Shown here one piece after another: positions 1 through 8,242 of a stretch of DNA of 51,621 bases. Source of the stretch: Alphaproteobacteria bacterium (GTDB lineage Bacteria; Pseudomonadota; Alphaproteobacteria; Rhodobacterales; Rhodobacteraceae); NCBI GenBank assembly GCA_030426685.1, contig JAUHYC010000024.1, forward strand, positions 1 to 51,621, read 5' to 3'. The number at the start of each line of letters is the position of its first letter. Position 1 is the stretch's first letter. A program made the position numbers and the translations under genes. The notes beneath the pieces were generated by a model. It saw only the letters and a program-made list of their open reading frames with translations. It searched no databases and was not told the origin of the DNA.

Positions 1-542
1 GCCACCCTGCGCGCAAAGAAGTGACGTTCATCCTCAGCCCGTTCGACACGGTAACACCCGGTGCCATTGGCCCTGTCCAGAGGTGTCACCACCTCTCCTG
101 CTCGGGTGATGACAAAGCGGGGATCGGACAGCAGGAACGGCAGGCCGGGATTAGCCTCGGCCAGTTCGAGCCGCAGATGGTGATGACCTACGGCCTCAGC
201 TTGCCCGACCTCATCCAGAACCGCCAGAACATCGTTCACGCCCAGCTTTGCGCCATCATGAAACACAACATCATCGCGCAGATCAAAGCTCCAGACTCGC
301 GCCTCGGCATCCGATTGCCAGCCAGTTGCCAGTTCGCCGCGCAACGCCCCATCCGGAGCGATTTCGGTCAAGGTATCGAACACCGCTCCGCGTGCGACTT
401 GCTCAAGGCTGTTGTCGCGCGGCACGGCGAGCCGCAGCGTTCCCCCTTGTTTCGGCGTATCCGCCAACGATGCCCCGGTGGCCGCAAGCAAAGCGGCGGC
501 AGCACCCGAGGCAAACAAAGCACGGCGGTCGATGCGGGTCAT
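1..542 (-). CDS. ABC transporter substrate-binding protein, peptide (SBP_bac_5) type, partial
   Basis: Periplasmic solute-binding protein of a peptide/nickel-type ABC importer; the left window edge removes its C-terminal part, leaving about 180 residues. The ATG is at 540-542. The N-terminus has twin arginines (TRIDRRALF) followed by an Ala/Leu-rich stretch ending ASLA, which fits a Tat or Sec signal peptide. After it come KQGGTLRLAV and then the family pattern AVFDTLTE...LATGWQSD...WSFDLRDDVVFHDG, typical of the first lobe of SBP_bac_5 proteins. The start overlaps the stop of the upstream peptidase gene by an ATGA, so the two are translationally coupled. The pairing suggests uptake of peptides together with their cytoplasmic cleavage (inference). 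The ligand cannot be read from this fragment. Confidence 0.85.
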   Translation of the reverse strand, partial: MTRIDRRALFASGAAAALLAATGASLADTPKQGGTLRLAVPRDNSLEQVARGAVFDTLTEIAPDGALRGELATGWQSDAEARVWSFDLRDDVVFHDGAKLGVNDVLAVLDEVGQAEAVGHHHLRLELAEANPGLPFLLSDPRFVITRAGEVVTPLDRANGTGCYRVERAEDERHFFARRV

Positions 543-1516
543 GCCAAGCCCTCCGCCACACGGTCCATGATGCGAACCAGTTCAGCGCTGATGCCCGGCT
601 CCGAAAGCGCATGGCCGGCCTGACGCACCATCTTAAGTTCGACACCGGGCCAGCGTTCGGCCAGATTCCATGCGGCCTGCGGCGGGCAGATCATATCATA
701 CCGCCCCTGCACGATATGACCGGAGATATGGGCAATCCGATCCATCTGACCCAGAATCTGCCCATCCCGTTCCAGGAAAGCCTTGTTGACGAAGTAGTGA
801 TTCTCGAGCCGCGCAAAGGTGCGGGCATATTCACCCGGGCTTTCACCCACTGATCCGTTGGTATGGATTGACGCCAGCGCGTTTTCCCAATGGGACCATG
901 CACGGGCATACAGGATCTCGGTCGCGCGATCGCCGGAAAAGAGGCGCTTGTTATAGGCTTGGATGGCGTTGCCCTGTTCTGACTCTGGCAGAAGCGATAT
1001 GAACCTGGACCATTGTTCGGGCCAAAACTTTCCTGAACCGCCACCATAAAACCAATCCAGCTCAGCCTGAGTCGCCAGAAACACACCGCGCAATACCAGA
1101 CGGTTGACCCGGTCGGGATGGGTCTGAGCATAGATCAGGGCCAGTGTTGCGCCCCAACTGCCGCCAAAGACGATCCAGTCTTCGATATCGAACAATTTGC
1201 GCAGGCGTTCGATATCGGCCACCAGATGCCAGGTCGTGTTGTTCTCGACCGAGGCGGTGGGCCGCGACCGTCCACAGCCGCGCTGGTCGAACAGAATCAC
1301 CCGATACGCCTGGGGATCGAAATAGCGCCGCATTGCAGGACTGCAGCCGCCGCCGGGGCCACCATGTAGAATCACCACCGGAATCCCGTTGGGATTGCCG
1401 CATTGCTCCACATAAATACGGTGCCCATCGCCCATATCGACCACGCGCTGATCAAATGGCTCGATCGGCGGGTACAGATATTGAACTGAGCGCTTTTGGT
1501 CCGGGTACTTGTCCAT
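539..1516 (-). CDS. pip: proline iminopeptidase
   Basis: Cytoplasmic alpha/beta-hydrolase of the S33 family that removes N-terminal proline from peptides; 325 residues, the usual length. The oxyanion-hole motif HGGPGGGCSP is at residues 51-60. The nucleophile elbow GGSWGA puts the catalytic Ser at 120. The other triad members are likely Asp274 (GRYDMICPP) and His302 (RQAGHAL). The opening YPPIEPFD is characteristic of bacterial Pip. It is the first gene of a two-gene unit with the peptide-binding protein (4-base overlap at 539-542) and is divergent from ubiG, with a 49-base promoter gap between them. Nothing looks broken. A related aminopeptidase with broader specificity is possible, but the family assignment is firm. 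Confidence 0.95.
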   Translation of the reverse strand: MDKYPDQKRSVQYLYPPIEPFDQRVVDMGDGHRIYVEQCGNPNGIPVVILHGGPGGGCSPAMRRYFDPQAYRVILFDQRGCGRSRPTASVENNTTWHLVADIERLRKLFDIEDWIVFGGSWGATLALIYAQTHPDRVNRLVLRGVFLATQAELDWFYGGGSGKFWPEQWSRFISLLPESEQGNAIQAYNKRLFSGDRATEILYARAWSHWENALASIHTNGSVGESPGEYARTFARLENHYFVNKAFLERDGQILGQMDRIAHISGHIVQGRYDMICPPQAAWNLAERWPGVELKMVRQAGHALSEPGISAELVRIMDRVAEGLA

Positions 1517-1565
1517 TATGGGCCTATATAGTCCTTAAGATGTAAAAGAGCATACGGAGACAGGA

Positions 1566-2315
1566 ATGCAAGCGCATCCGAACACGGTTGACCCGTCCGA
1601 GATCGCAAAATTCGAGGCGATGGCCGCGGAATGGTGGGACCCGCATGGGAAATTCAAACCTCTGCACATGCTGAATCCGTGCCGCCTGGATTATATCACA
1701 CAGCAGGTCGCGGGTGAGTTCGACCGTGATTTGACCGCTCCGAAACCGTTCGAGGGCCTGCGCCTGCTGGACATCGGCTGTGGTGGAGGGTTGCTGAGCG
1801 AACCCATGGCCCGTCTTGGCGCCACCGTGGTCGGGGCCGATGCCGCCGAGGGCAACCTGCCTGTCGCCCGTATCCATGCCGAACAATCGGGGCTGCAGAT
1901 CGACTATCGCCACACCACCGCCGAGGACATGGCCGCCGCAGGCGAACAGTTCGATGTGGTCTTGAACATGGAGGTGATCGAGCATGTGGCTGATCCGCTC
2001 TCTTACCTGACAGCCACGCAGCAATTGCTGAAACCCGGCGGGTTGGAGATTTGCTCGACCATCAACCGCAACCCGAAATCCTATGCCATGGCCATTTTCG
2101 GAGCCGAGGTCGTCATGCGCTGGCTGCCACGCGGCACGCATGAATGGAACAAGTTCATCACCCCCGATGAACTATTCGACCTATTGCGCCAGGCCGGGCT
2201 GGACCCGGTGGACCGCAAAGGGTTCGTGTTCAACCCGATCCTGTGGAACTGGTCGATCTCGGACCGGGATCTGAGCGTGAATTATGTGACGGCGAGTGTG
2301 AAGCCGGAATCCTAG
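1566..2315 (+). CDS. ubiG: bifunctional 2-polyprenyl-6-hydroxyphenol methylase / 3-demethylubiquinol 3-O-methyltransferase
   Basis: S-adenosylmethionine-dependent O-methyltransferase acting in two steps of ubiquinone synthesis. It has 249 residues, normal for UbiG. The N-terminal segment [19 protein letters not shown] is the family signature. Motif I, DIGCGGG, is at residues 69-75, followed by the acidic ADAAEGN loop. [10 protein letters not shown] and the C-terminal TINRNPKSY and GTHEWNKFI blocks are also typical. The ATG at 1566 is preceded by a GGAGACAGGA ribosome-binding site. It is divergent from pip. Downstream, only four bases separate its stop from an AT-rich unrelated gene. Confidence 0.97.
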   Translation: MQAHPNTVDPSEIAKFEAMAAEWWDPHGKFKPLHMLNPCRLDYITQQVAGEFDRDLTAPKPFEGLRLLDIGCGGGLLSEPMARLGATVVGADAAEGNLPVARIHAEQSGLQIDYRHTTAEDMAAAGEQFDVVLNMEVIEHVADPLSYLTATQQLLKPGGLEICSTINRNPKSYAMAIFGAEVVMRWLPRGTHEWNKFITPDELFDLLRQAGLDPVDRKGFVFNPILWNWSISDRDLSVNYVTASVKPES

Positions 2316-2319
2316 AACA

Positions 2320-2907
2320 ATGGAAAGACCATTTTTGAACTTGGACGTTTATCGTATTCCACAGAAATCGTACTACACTTCTCTCGAACAAGAAATCGAT
2401 CACGCTTTTGATGAGCCTTTGTGGCGAGATGTACCCGAGGAAGTCAAAGAAAGGTCCAGAAAACAGCGACAACTACACCAGTACGAGACCCTAGGCCCGT
2501 GGGAATTCAATGAAATTGTTGGCTTCATACGACTCTATTTTTGCGGCACTCAGGTGCGTGGGGAGTACTTTAGCTCTGAAAAAACAAGAACCCGTCGGAC
2601 AAGAAAAAAGGTGTTCACTTTCAGGGCCTACAAATTGGCAGCAGAAGTCAACTTCAGGCCGACATCGTCCAGTGAAGAGATCTATCAATGCATCCTGAAA
2701 TACGTCGAAAGATGCAAAGTGAGCTCTCGGCCACCAGAGTTATCGACACTGCTCACCTCACCACCTTTGGACCACACACCAATTGGGCAAGTGTTTGGAA
2801 AAAGTAGGACAGCCCCTACTCCCCCTCCAACTGCAACCGCAAATCCCGCAGCACCGGCAGGGTGCTGCGGACCCGCTCCAGCCCCAGCTCTCCGACCACG
2901 CGGTTGA
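2320..2907 (+). CDS. hypothetical protein, AT-rich, 3' end runs into marR
   Basis: A 195-codon frame that I do not recognise. Residues up to about 160 look like a normal soluble protein: aromatic and charged, with a basic patch TRRTRKKVF and no signal peptide or membrane segment. By eye this DNA is clearly more AT-rich than the genes on either side, and codon use is less GC-biased, suggesting later acquisition. The last ~30 codons (from about 2816) are the antisense of the marR 3' end and give a Pro/Ala-rich tail, so the natural C-terminus is probably lost. A TAG in another frame at 2805-2807 would end the protein just before marR if there had been a one-base slip. The start lies four bases after ubiG with no good Shine-Dalgarno sequence. 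It may be a truncated gene. Confidence 0.5.
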   Translation: MERPFLNLDVYRIPQKSYYTSLEQEIDHAFDEPLWRDVPEEVKERSRKQRQLHQYETLGPWEFNEIVGFIRLYFCGTQVRGEYFSSEKTRTRRTRKKVFTFRAYKLAAEVNFRPTSSSEEIYQCILKYVERCKVSSRPPELSTLLTSPPLDHTPIGQVFGKSRTAPTPPPTATANPAAPAGCCGPAPAPALRPRG

Positions 2908-3256
2908 TCAGCGGGGCAATCGAGGAAATCGCCTGATCCCGCGCCCGACGACCTGCGGGGCTGATCGCGACCATTTTGCGGCGGGCGTCGTCCCAGTCGG
3001 GGCGGATGTGGATGTATCCGGCCCATTCCAGCTTGGCCAGGGTGTTGGTCATCGCGCCTCGGGTCACATGGAACGTATTGGCCAGTTGTGCCGGGGTGCG
3101 TTCGTCACCGACAAAGACCAGATGATTCAGCACAGAGAAATGCGAGATTTCCATGCCCTTGGGCAGCACCCGGCTCAGCCGGTTGCGCAATAGCTGGTCG
3201 GCAGTCAGGATCTCGCTGAACAGCGTGACCGCCATGGCATTTTTCTCGTCCGTCAT
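2816..3256 (-). CDS. MarR family transcriptional regulator
   Basis: A 146-residue winged helix-turn-helix protein of the MarR family; these are usually dimeric repressors released by small ligands. The recognition region reads TPAQLANTFHVTRGAMTNTLAKLE and the wing GYIHIRPDWDDARRKMVAISPAGRR, both matching the family well. It is the last gene of the minus-strand run comF-grxC-nitrilase-marR, 14 bases after the nitrilase gene, so it may be co-transcribed with it. Its 3' end overlaps about 92 bases of the convergent AT-rich frame. The ligand and target promoters cannot be deduced. Confidence 0.93.
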   Translation of the reverse strand: MTDEKNAMAVTLFSEILTADQLLRNRLSRVLPKGMEISHFSVLNHLVFVGDERTPAQLANTFHVTRGAMTNTLAKLEWAGYIHIRPDWDDARRKMVAISPAGRRARDQAISSIAPLINRVVGELGLERVRSTLPVLRDLRLQLEGE

Positions 3257-3270
3257 GGTCCGATTCTGGA

Positions 3271-4101
3271 TCAGGGTCCGTCAAAGGGACGGATATGTGT
3301 CAACGAAGGCACGCGGCGGCGTGCCTCTGCCACAGAACTATCATCCAAATCGAAAAAGTGAATGCCCGGATCGGTGCCTGCGTCGATCAGCACCTCTCCC
3401 CAAGGGGCGACGACCATGCTGTGGCCGTGGGTGTAGCGCGTCTTTCCACGCGTCTTCGGGTGCTCCCCCGTCTGTGCCGGGGCAAGCACCCAGCAGCCAT
3501 TTTCGATCGCGCGCGCGCGCAACAGCGATTCCCAATGCGCAGCACCCGTGACCGGAGAGAACGCCGCCGGAACGGTCAGGATGCGCGCACCCGCCCGCGC
3601 CAGCGCCGCGTACAGGTGCGGAAAGCGGATATCGTAGCAGATGGTCAGACCGACCTTGCCGAACTCTGTCTCGGCAATCACAGCCCGGTCACCGGGGCGG
3701 TAGTTCTTCGATTCGCGGAACGTCTCGGTCTCAGAGACCTGCACGTCGAACATATGGATCTTGTCATAGCGCGCCACGATCTTCCCCTGCGGATCGATCA
3801 TGAAACTGCGATTTGCAAACCGCCCGTCAGCGTCGTGGGTCTTGATCCCCAGCGATCCGATCAACAGCCACACGCCCAGCGCGGCAGCCTGTTTGCGCAG
3901 GCTGGCAAGGGTGATGTCATCTTCTTCGTGCTGCAATACCTCACGCTGTCGCGTGACGCTGGTCGAGACGCAATTTGTCACTTCGGGCGTCAGGATAAAG
4001 CGCGCGCCCTGCCTGGTCGCCTGGGCCACCATGGCGCGCACCATATCCAGGTTTTCGGCCGGATCGTCCGACGCAGTGATCTGCAGCAACGCCGTTTTCA
4101 T
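3271..4101 (-). CDS. carbon-nitrogen hydrolase (nitrilase superfamily, Nit1/Nit2-like amidase)
   Basis: Cytoplasmic omega-amidase-type hydrolase of 276 residues. The catalytic triad is visible: Glu40 (FILTPEVTN), Lys114 (RYDKIHMFDV) and Cys155 (GLTICYDIRFP). The Asp-Val-Gln block after KIHMF and the E-T-E-T-F-R-E-S segment match the branch acting on deaminated glutathione or 2-oxoglutaramate. That would make it a metabolite-repair enzyme (family knowledge, not proven here). Its ATG overlaps the stop of the glutaredoxin gene by one base (TGATG), giving tight coupling with grxC. That pairing fits a glutathione-linked role. The exact substrate remains open. Confidence 0.9.
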   Translation of the reverse strand: MKTALLQITASDDPAENLDMVRAMVAQATRQGARFILTPEVTNCVSTSVTRQREVLQHEEDDITLASLRKQAAALGVWLLIGSLGIKTHDADGRFANRSFMIDPQGKIVARYDKIHMFDVQVSETETFRESKNYRPGDRAVIAETEFGKVGLTICYDIRFPHLYAALARAGARILTVPAAFSPVTGAAHWESLLRARAIENGCWVLAPAQTGEHPKTRGKTRYTHGHSMVVAPWGEVLIDAGTDPGIHFFDLDDSSVAEARRRVPSLTHIRPFDGP

Positions 4102-4358
4102 CAGGCCGTCAACAGGTTGTCCAGCTTGCCCTCACGTTCCAGTTCGAAGAGGTCGTCACACCCCCCGACATGGGTGGTGCCGATGAAAATCTGCGGGACG
4201 GTGCGTTTCCCAGCAGCCCGTTGGATCATCTCGGGCTTGCGCTTGGGATGTACCAGCACATCGATTTCAGTGAATTCGACGCCTTTCTGTTTCAGCAAAC
4301 GCTTGGCTGCGTGGCAAAAACCGCACAGCGGCGAGGTGTAGATTTCAACCGGCTTCAT
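4101..4358 (-). CDS. grxC: glutaredoxin 3
   Basis: A small dithiol glutaredoxin of 85 residues that reduces protein disulfides with glutathione. The active site is CGFC at residues 12-15 (YTSPLCGFCHAAK). The cis-proline is in KRTVPQIFI and the glutathione-binding GGCDDL follows at 65-70, as expected. The start chosen is ATG 4356-4358, preceded by AAGGAACGGAAT; the in-frame sequence further upstream has no family similarity. It lies between comF and the nitrilase gene and shares a TGATG junction with the latter. Confidence 0.95.
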   Translation of the reverse strand: MKPVEIYTSPLCGFCHAAKRLLKQKGVEFTEIDVLVHPKRKPEMIQRAAGKRTVPQIFIGTTHVGGCDDLFELEREGKLDNLLTA

Positions 4359-4396
4359 ATTCCGTTCCTTTTGGGTTTCGCGCAATCTTGGGCGAA

Positions 4397-5095
4397 TTAG
4401 GCATCCTTGGCAACGCGCGCCAGTGCCAACACGAAAATATGATTTGCCCCCGCTGCACGGCACACACGGGCACAAGCCGCCAGCGTCGCGCCCGAAGTCA
4501 GAACATCATCCACCAGCAGGACATCCCGACCCTGCAGATGCTGAATGCGCCGGGGGTGCACACTGATGGCACCTTCCAGGGCCGCGGCCCGCTCCTGTGC
4601 CGTCTTCCCGTCAAGCACAGGTGTACGTTGTTTGCGCCGCAGCAGGTCGGGGACGCATTGATGCCCGGTCTCGCGCCCGAGATGCTGTGCCAGCAGAGCC
4701 GATTGGTTGTAGCGCCGCCTGATCAGTCTGGTCCAGTGCAGCGGCACCGGTGCGAGCATCATGCCAGGGTGGAATAGCTCGCGACCCGCCCGCGCCATCC
4801 AACGGGCGGCAGGACGCGCCAATTCCGGCCTGTCACCGTGTTTCAATGAGAGGATCAACGCTTTTGCGCGGCCCTGATACAAAAGCGCCGCCCGCCCGTC
4901 CCGCCATGGGCGCGGTGTGCGGAGACAGTCGTCACAATCAATCCGGTGACCATCTCGCCCACCCGGCAGTGGCACGCCACAGCTTTCGCAGATCGTGCCA
5001 CCGATGAACGGTGTGTCACGCCAGCAGACACCGCAGAGGCCGAAATCGGATTCAGTCAACGCGCCGCATCCCAGACAGCGCGGTGGATAGATCAT
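4397..5095 (-). CDS. ComF family protein (double zinc ribbon plus phosphoribosyltransferase domain)
   Basis: ComF-type protein of about 232 residues. The N-terminal zinc-ribbon region carries four Cys pairs: CLGC, CGVC, CESC and CDDC between residues 7 and 57. The C-terminal part is a type I phosphoribosyltransferase fold with the PRPP loop VLLVDDVLTSGAT. In naturally competent bacteria ComF helps DNA uptake; in roseobacters the role is untested. I chose the ATG at 5095 (MIYPPRCLGC), which keeps the gene clear of the divergent methyltransferase start at 5142. Upstream in-frame GTG codons would overlap that gene. It heads the comF-grxC-nitrilase-marR run. Confidence 0.9.
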   Translation of the reverse strand: MIYPPRCLGCGALTESDFGLCGVCWRDTPFIGGTICESCGVPLPGGRDGHRIDCDDCLRTPRPWRDGRAALLYQGRAKALILSLKHGDRPELARPAARWMARAGRELFHPGMMLAPVPLHWTRLIRRRYNQSALLAQHLGRETGHQCVPDLLRRKQRTPVLDGKTAQERAAALEGAISVHPRRIQHLQGRDVLLVDDVLTSGATLAACARVCRAAGANHIFVLALARVAKDA

Positions 5096-5141
5096 TTCGA
5101 CAGCGGTTTGAATCCGCTGCCGAATGCGATACTTGCGCCCT

Positions 5142-5972
5142 ATGAAACTGCCATCCGACACCGCACCCTCTCTGTTTGATCGCCGCGCCCTTGCACGCCA
5201 TCGTGCACGCGCGCAGGACGAAGCGCTGTTCCTGCATCGCGCCGCGATCGACGAGGTGCAGGATCGTCTGTCCATGGTTAACAAATCCTTTAGCGCACCT
5301 GCCGTAGTGACACCGTTCCCCCAGATTTGGGAGGGGGAGCTACCAGCTGCCCGGATCATCTCGGATGATGAGGTATTGGATCTGCAACCCGGCGCCCATG
5401 ACCTGGTCGTACATGCGCTGGCACTGCATTGGGCAAACGACCCGGTGGGTCAGCTGATCCAGTGCCATCGTGCTCTGAAACCCGACGGGCTTCTACTGGC
5501 GATCAGTCTGGGTGGTGAAACCCTGCACGAATTGCGCGCCGCATTGGGTCAGGCTGAAATCGAGATCGCTGGCGGCCTCAGCCCCCGAATCGCTCCTATG
5601 GCAGAGCTGCGGGACATGGGTGCATTGCTGCAACGGGCGGGACTGGCTTTGCCGGTTGCGGACAAGGCCACTTTATCCGCAGAATACCGCGATCTGATCC
5701 ATCTGATGCATGACCTGCGCGCCATGGGCGAGGCCAACGCCCTGTCGGATCGCCTGAAATATCCCACGCGCCGCGCCGTAATCCGCAGGGCTCAGGAAAT
5801 CTATGCCGCGCATTTTAGTACGCCCGGGGGGCGCTTGCGGGCGACTTATGAGCTGATTTGTCTGACCGGCTGGTCGCCTGACGAAAGCCAACCCAAACCC
5901 CTGCGCCCCGGGTCGGCTCAGATGCGTCTGGCCGACGCGCTGGGCACCGATGAGGGCAAACTGCCCGATTGA
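5142..5972 (+). CDS. SAM-dependent methyltransferase, BioC/NDUFAF5-like
   Basis: A class I methyltransferase-like protein of 276 residues. It begins PSLFDRRALARHRARA, the characteristic opening of the alphaproteobacterial family related to BioC and the mitochondrial complex I factor NDUFAF5. The segment DLVVHALALHWANDPVGQL matches the post-motif region DLVVSNLALHWVND of that group, and PDGLLLAISLGGETLHELR follows. Motif I is weak, so activity is not assured. The start chosen is ATG 5142; an upstream in-frame ATG at 5124 would overlap the comF leader more. It is divergent from comF and 55 bases upstream of hemH, possibly in the same transcript. Confidence 0.85.
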   Translation: MKLPSDTAPSLFDRRALARHRARAQDEALFLHRAAIDEVQDRLSMVNKSFSAPAVVTPFPQIWEGELPAARIISDDEVLDLQPGAHDLVVHALALHWANDPVGQLIQCHRALKPDGLLLAISLGGETLHELRAALGQAEIEIAGGLSPRIAPMAELRDMGALLQRAGLALPVADKATLSAEYRDLIHLMHDLRAMGEANALSDRLKYPTRRAVIRRAQEIYAAHFSTPGGRLRATYELICLTGWSPDESQPKPLRPGSAQMRLADALGTDEGKLPD

Positions 5973-6027
5973 CGACCGGTCGATTCCAGTTATCTCAGGT
6001 CAGACGCCACTTATTAGGAAGCCTCAT

Positions 6028-7077
6028 ATGTTTGACGCCACTCGCCCAAATCACGCCCCCGCCGACCATCCCAGGGTCAAAATGGGCCGCGTCGGTGTGC
6101 TGTTGGCCAATCTGGGCACGCCGGACGATTACAGCTATTGGCCGATGCGCCGCTATCTGAACGAGTTCCTGTCGGACAAGCGAGTCATCGACTACCCGGC
6201 CTGGAAGTGGCAACCGATCCTGCAAGGGATCATCCTGACCAAGCGACCCTTCAGCTCGGGCGAGGCCTATAAGTCAATCTGGAACCACGACAAGGGCGAA
6301 AGCCCGCTGATGACGATCACCAAGGATCAGACTGCCAAGCTTCGCGCGGCGCTCCAGACCCGCTATGGCGATCAGATCATGGTGGAGTTCTGCATGCGAT
6401 ACGGCAACCCCTCGACTGCCTCCAAGGTTCGCCAGATGGTGGCAGAAGGCTGCGACCGCATCTTGTTCTTTCCACTTTACCCACAATATGCCGGGGCCAC
6501 GACGGGTACCGCGAATGACCAGTTCTTTCGCGCATTGATGAAAGAGGCGTGGCAACCTGCCAGCCGAACGGTGCCCGCCTATTTCGACGAGCCGACCTAT
6601 ATAGATGCGTTGGCGGGGTCTGTCGAACGCGCCTACGCGGCGATGGAGGTTAAGCCGGACATTCTGGTATGCTCTTACCACGGGATGCCTGAGCGTTATC
6701 TGCAGCAAGGGGATCCCTATCACTGCCAATGCATCAAAACCTCGAGATTGCTGAAAGAGCGCCTGGGCTGGTCGGATGATCAGCTGATCTCAACCTTCCA
6801 GTCGCGGTTCGGACCCGAGGAGTGGCTGAAACCCTATACCGTCGACCACGTCGCCGATCTGGCGCGGCAGGGCAAAAAGAACATCGCCGTCATCGCACCT
6901 GCGTTTTCCGCCGATTGCATTGAAACGCTGGAAGAGATCAACGAAGAGATCAAGGAAAGCTTTGAAGAGGCGGGGGGCGAATCGTTTACCTATATTCCCT
7001 GCCTCAATGATGAAGACGCGCACATCGCTGCCTTGGGTAAGGTGATCGAAGATAACCTAAGCGGCTGGTTGGACTAA
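6028..7077 (+). CDS. hemH: ferrochelatase
   Basis: Inserts Fe2+ into protoporphyrin IX, the last step of protoheme synthesis; 349 residues from ATG 6028. The opening GVLLANLGTPDDYSYWPMRRYL is typical. The catalytic His is at 218 (CSYHGMPERYL) and the conserved Glu at 299 (CIETLEEINEE). The CQC-type cysteine segment (YHCQCIKTSRLL) is present. An upstream in-frame ATG at 5950 lies inside the previous gene and is not credible. A strong two-way terminator follows at 7101-7134. Confidence 0.97.
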   Translation: MFDATRPNHAPADHPRVKMGRVGVLLANLGTPDDYSYWPMRRYLNEFLSDKRVIDYPAWKWQPILQGIILTKRPFSSGEAYKSIWNHDKGESPLMTITKDQTAKLRAALQTRYGDQIMVEFCMRYGNPSTASKVRQMVAEGCDRILFFPLYPQYAGATTGTANDQFFRALMKEAWQPASRTVPAYFDEPTYIDALAGSVERAYAAMEVKPDILVCSYHGMPERYLQQGDPYHCQCIKTSRLLKERLGWSDDQLISTFQSRFGPEEWLKPYTVDHVADLARQGKKNIAVIAPAFSADCIETLEEINEEIKESFEEAGGESFTYIPCLNDEDAHIAALGKVIEDNLSGWLD

Positions 7078-7100
7078 CGCGCGGCCTCAACCGGGTACAA

Positions 7101-7134
7101 AAAAAAGGCGGTGGAGAACTCCACCGCCTTTTCT
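7101..7134. terminator. bidirectional Rho-independent terminator
   Basis: A perfect 10-bp inverted repeat, GGCGGTGGAG / CTCCACCGCC, flanked by an A-run on the left and TTTTCT on the right. It can therefore stop transcription from both hemH (+) and the small exported protein gene (-). Confidence 0.9.
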
Positions 7135-7152
7135 AAAGATATTGCTCGTCGA

Positions 7153-7335
7153 TTAGCTTGCGGCAACAGCAGCAGCAACAACAACCAGCAGGATCAGCGG
7201 CAGGATGATGCCCTGCGACGTGCCCTGGGTTTCTTCGACAACAACAGGTGCTTCAACAACCGGCTCTTCCAGGTTGCCAGCATATGCGGTCGAAGCAGCA
7301 GCAGTCAGAGCAGCAGCGAGAACGAGTTTCTTCAT
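7153..7335 (-). CDS. small exported protein with C-terminal hydrophobic segment
   Basis: A 60-residue protein starting MKKLVLAAALTAAAS with a probable signal-peptidase site after STAYA (about residue 19). A short acidic/Val-rich linker (NLEEPVVEAPVVVEE) follows, then a hydrophobic C-terminal helix (GIILPLILLVVVAAAVAAS). The mature protein would be about 40 residues, anchored in a membrane. A good AGGTTAA-type ribosome site precedes ATG 7335. I recall similar short proteins beside hemH in other Rhodobacteraceae, but I know no function. It converges on hemH across the shared terminator. Confidence 0.75.
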   Translation of the reverse strand: MKKLVLAAALTAAASTAYAGNLEEPVVEAPVVVEETQGTSQGIILPLILLVVVAAAVAAS

Positions 7336-7474
7336 ATTAACCTCCAGAATTTGCACGATTCCCAATAGCGAAACCGCACATCTAAGACTTACCTCGTGAG
7401 TTTTTCTAATCAGCTATGCCCGCGGATTGCAATTGCAACTTGCGCGGCAAGCGGGTTCGTGCGCGAAAATGTCG

Positions 7475-8074
7475 TCAAATTAGCAACACTTGCGTGCCAA
7501 CTTTGGTCATCGAGAACAGCTCAGCGATATCTTCGTTGAACAAGCCGATGCAGCCATTCGACGAACGGCGCCCGATTTTGCGCGTATCATGGGTGCCGTG
7601 GATGCGGTAATACTTCCAGCTCAAATACAAAGCGTGCGTTCCCAATGGGTTATCTGGCCCCGGCGGAATATAGTCCGGCCACTCCGGATTGCGCTTTTTC
7701 ATCGATGGCGTCGGTGACCAGCTTGGGCCTTCGACTTTGCGGATGACACTGGTGCGCCCGCGGCGGGTCAGCTCCTCAGTCAATGGCACCGATGAAGGGT
7801 AGAGTTTGTAGACAGATTGGTCATCTGACCAATAATGCAGCGCCCGCGACACGGTATCGACCAGAATGGCCCCGTTTTTTGTGTTCGAGAAATAGGGCTG
7901 CCAGTCCAGCGCCCTGAAACCTGATACGTTCCGGCGCACTTCGGGCTCCGGCTCGGGCGCGGGACGCAGAGGATCACCGGGAATATACTGAGCAAGCGCC
8001 GGTGAGGCGAGTGTCGCTGTCGCGCCCGCAAGAAATCCCCGGCGCGTCTGGGACTGAATGTGTTTCTTGACCAT
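7475..8074 (-). CDS. L,D-transpeptidase (YkuD family)
   Basis: Periplasmic L,D-transpeptidase of 199 residues that forms 3-3 cross-links in peptidoglycan or attaches proteins to it. The N-terminus has a twin-arginine motif (TRRGFLAGA) and a cleavage region ASPALAQ near residue 29, so export by Tat is likely. The YkuD active site is complete: His159 (YYRIHGTHD) and Cys175 in RRSSNGCIGLFNEDI, with the conserved Ser/Asn/Gly. A Pro/Glu-rich linker (PAPEPEPEV) joins signal and domain. It is divergent from the CAP-domain lipoprotein gene. Confidence 0.93.
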   Translation of the reverse strand: MVKKHIQSQTRRGFLAGATATLASPALAQYIPGDPLRPAPEPEPEVRRNVSGFRALDWQPYFSNTKNGAILVDTVSRALHYWSDDQSVYKLYPSSVPLTEELTRRGRTSVIRKVEGPSWSPTPSMKKRNPEWPDYIPPGPDNPLGTHALYLSWKYYRIHGTHDTRKIGRRSSNGCIGLFNEDIAELFSMTKVGTQVLLI

Positions 8075-8242
8075 GCTGAGAGGTCCTTTGCTTAATGCGA
8101 ATGCAAAATCTGAGGCATTTTATGGCCAGAATGCTTCAGTCGCAAATCAAACCGGCAGAATCACGCAAGGTAGGGTCATTGTGCATTTGCGATGGGGCTG
8201 GAAGCGGGTTATTTCCCTTGCGACACATAATTCAGGCCGATC

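Noticed and set aside
3295..4341. 348-codon plus-strand open frame
   Set aside because: Antisense to the nitrilase and grxC genes, whose catalytic motifs are intact.
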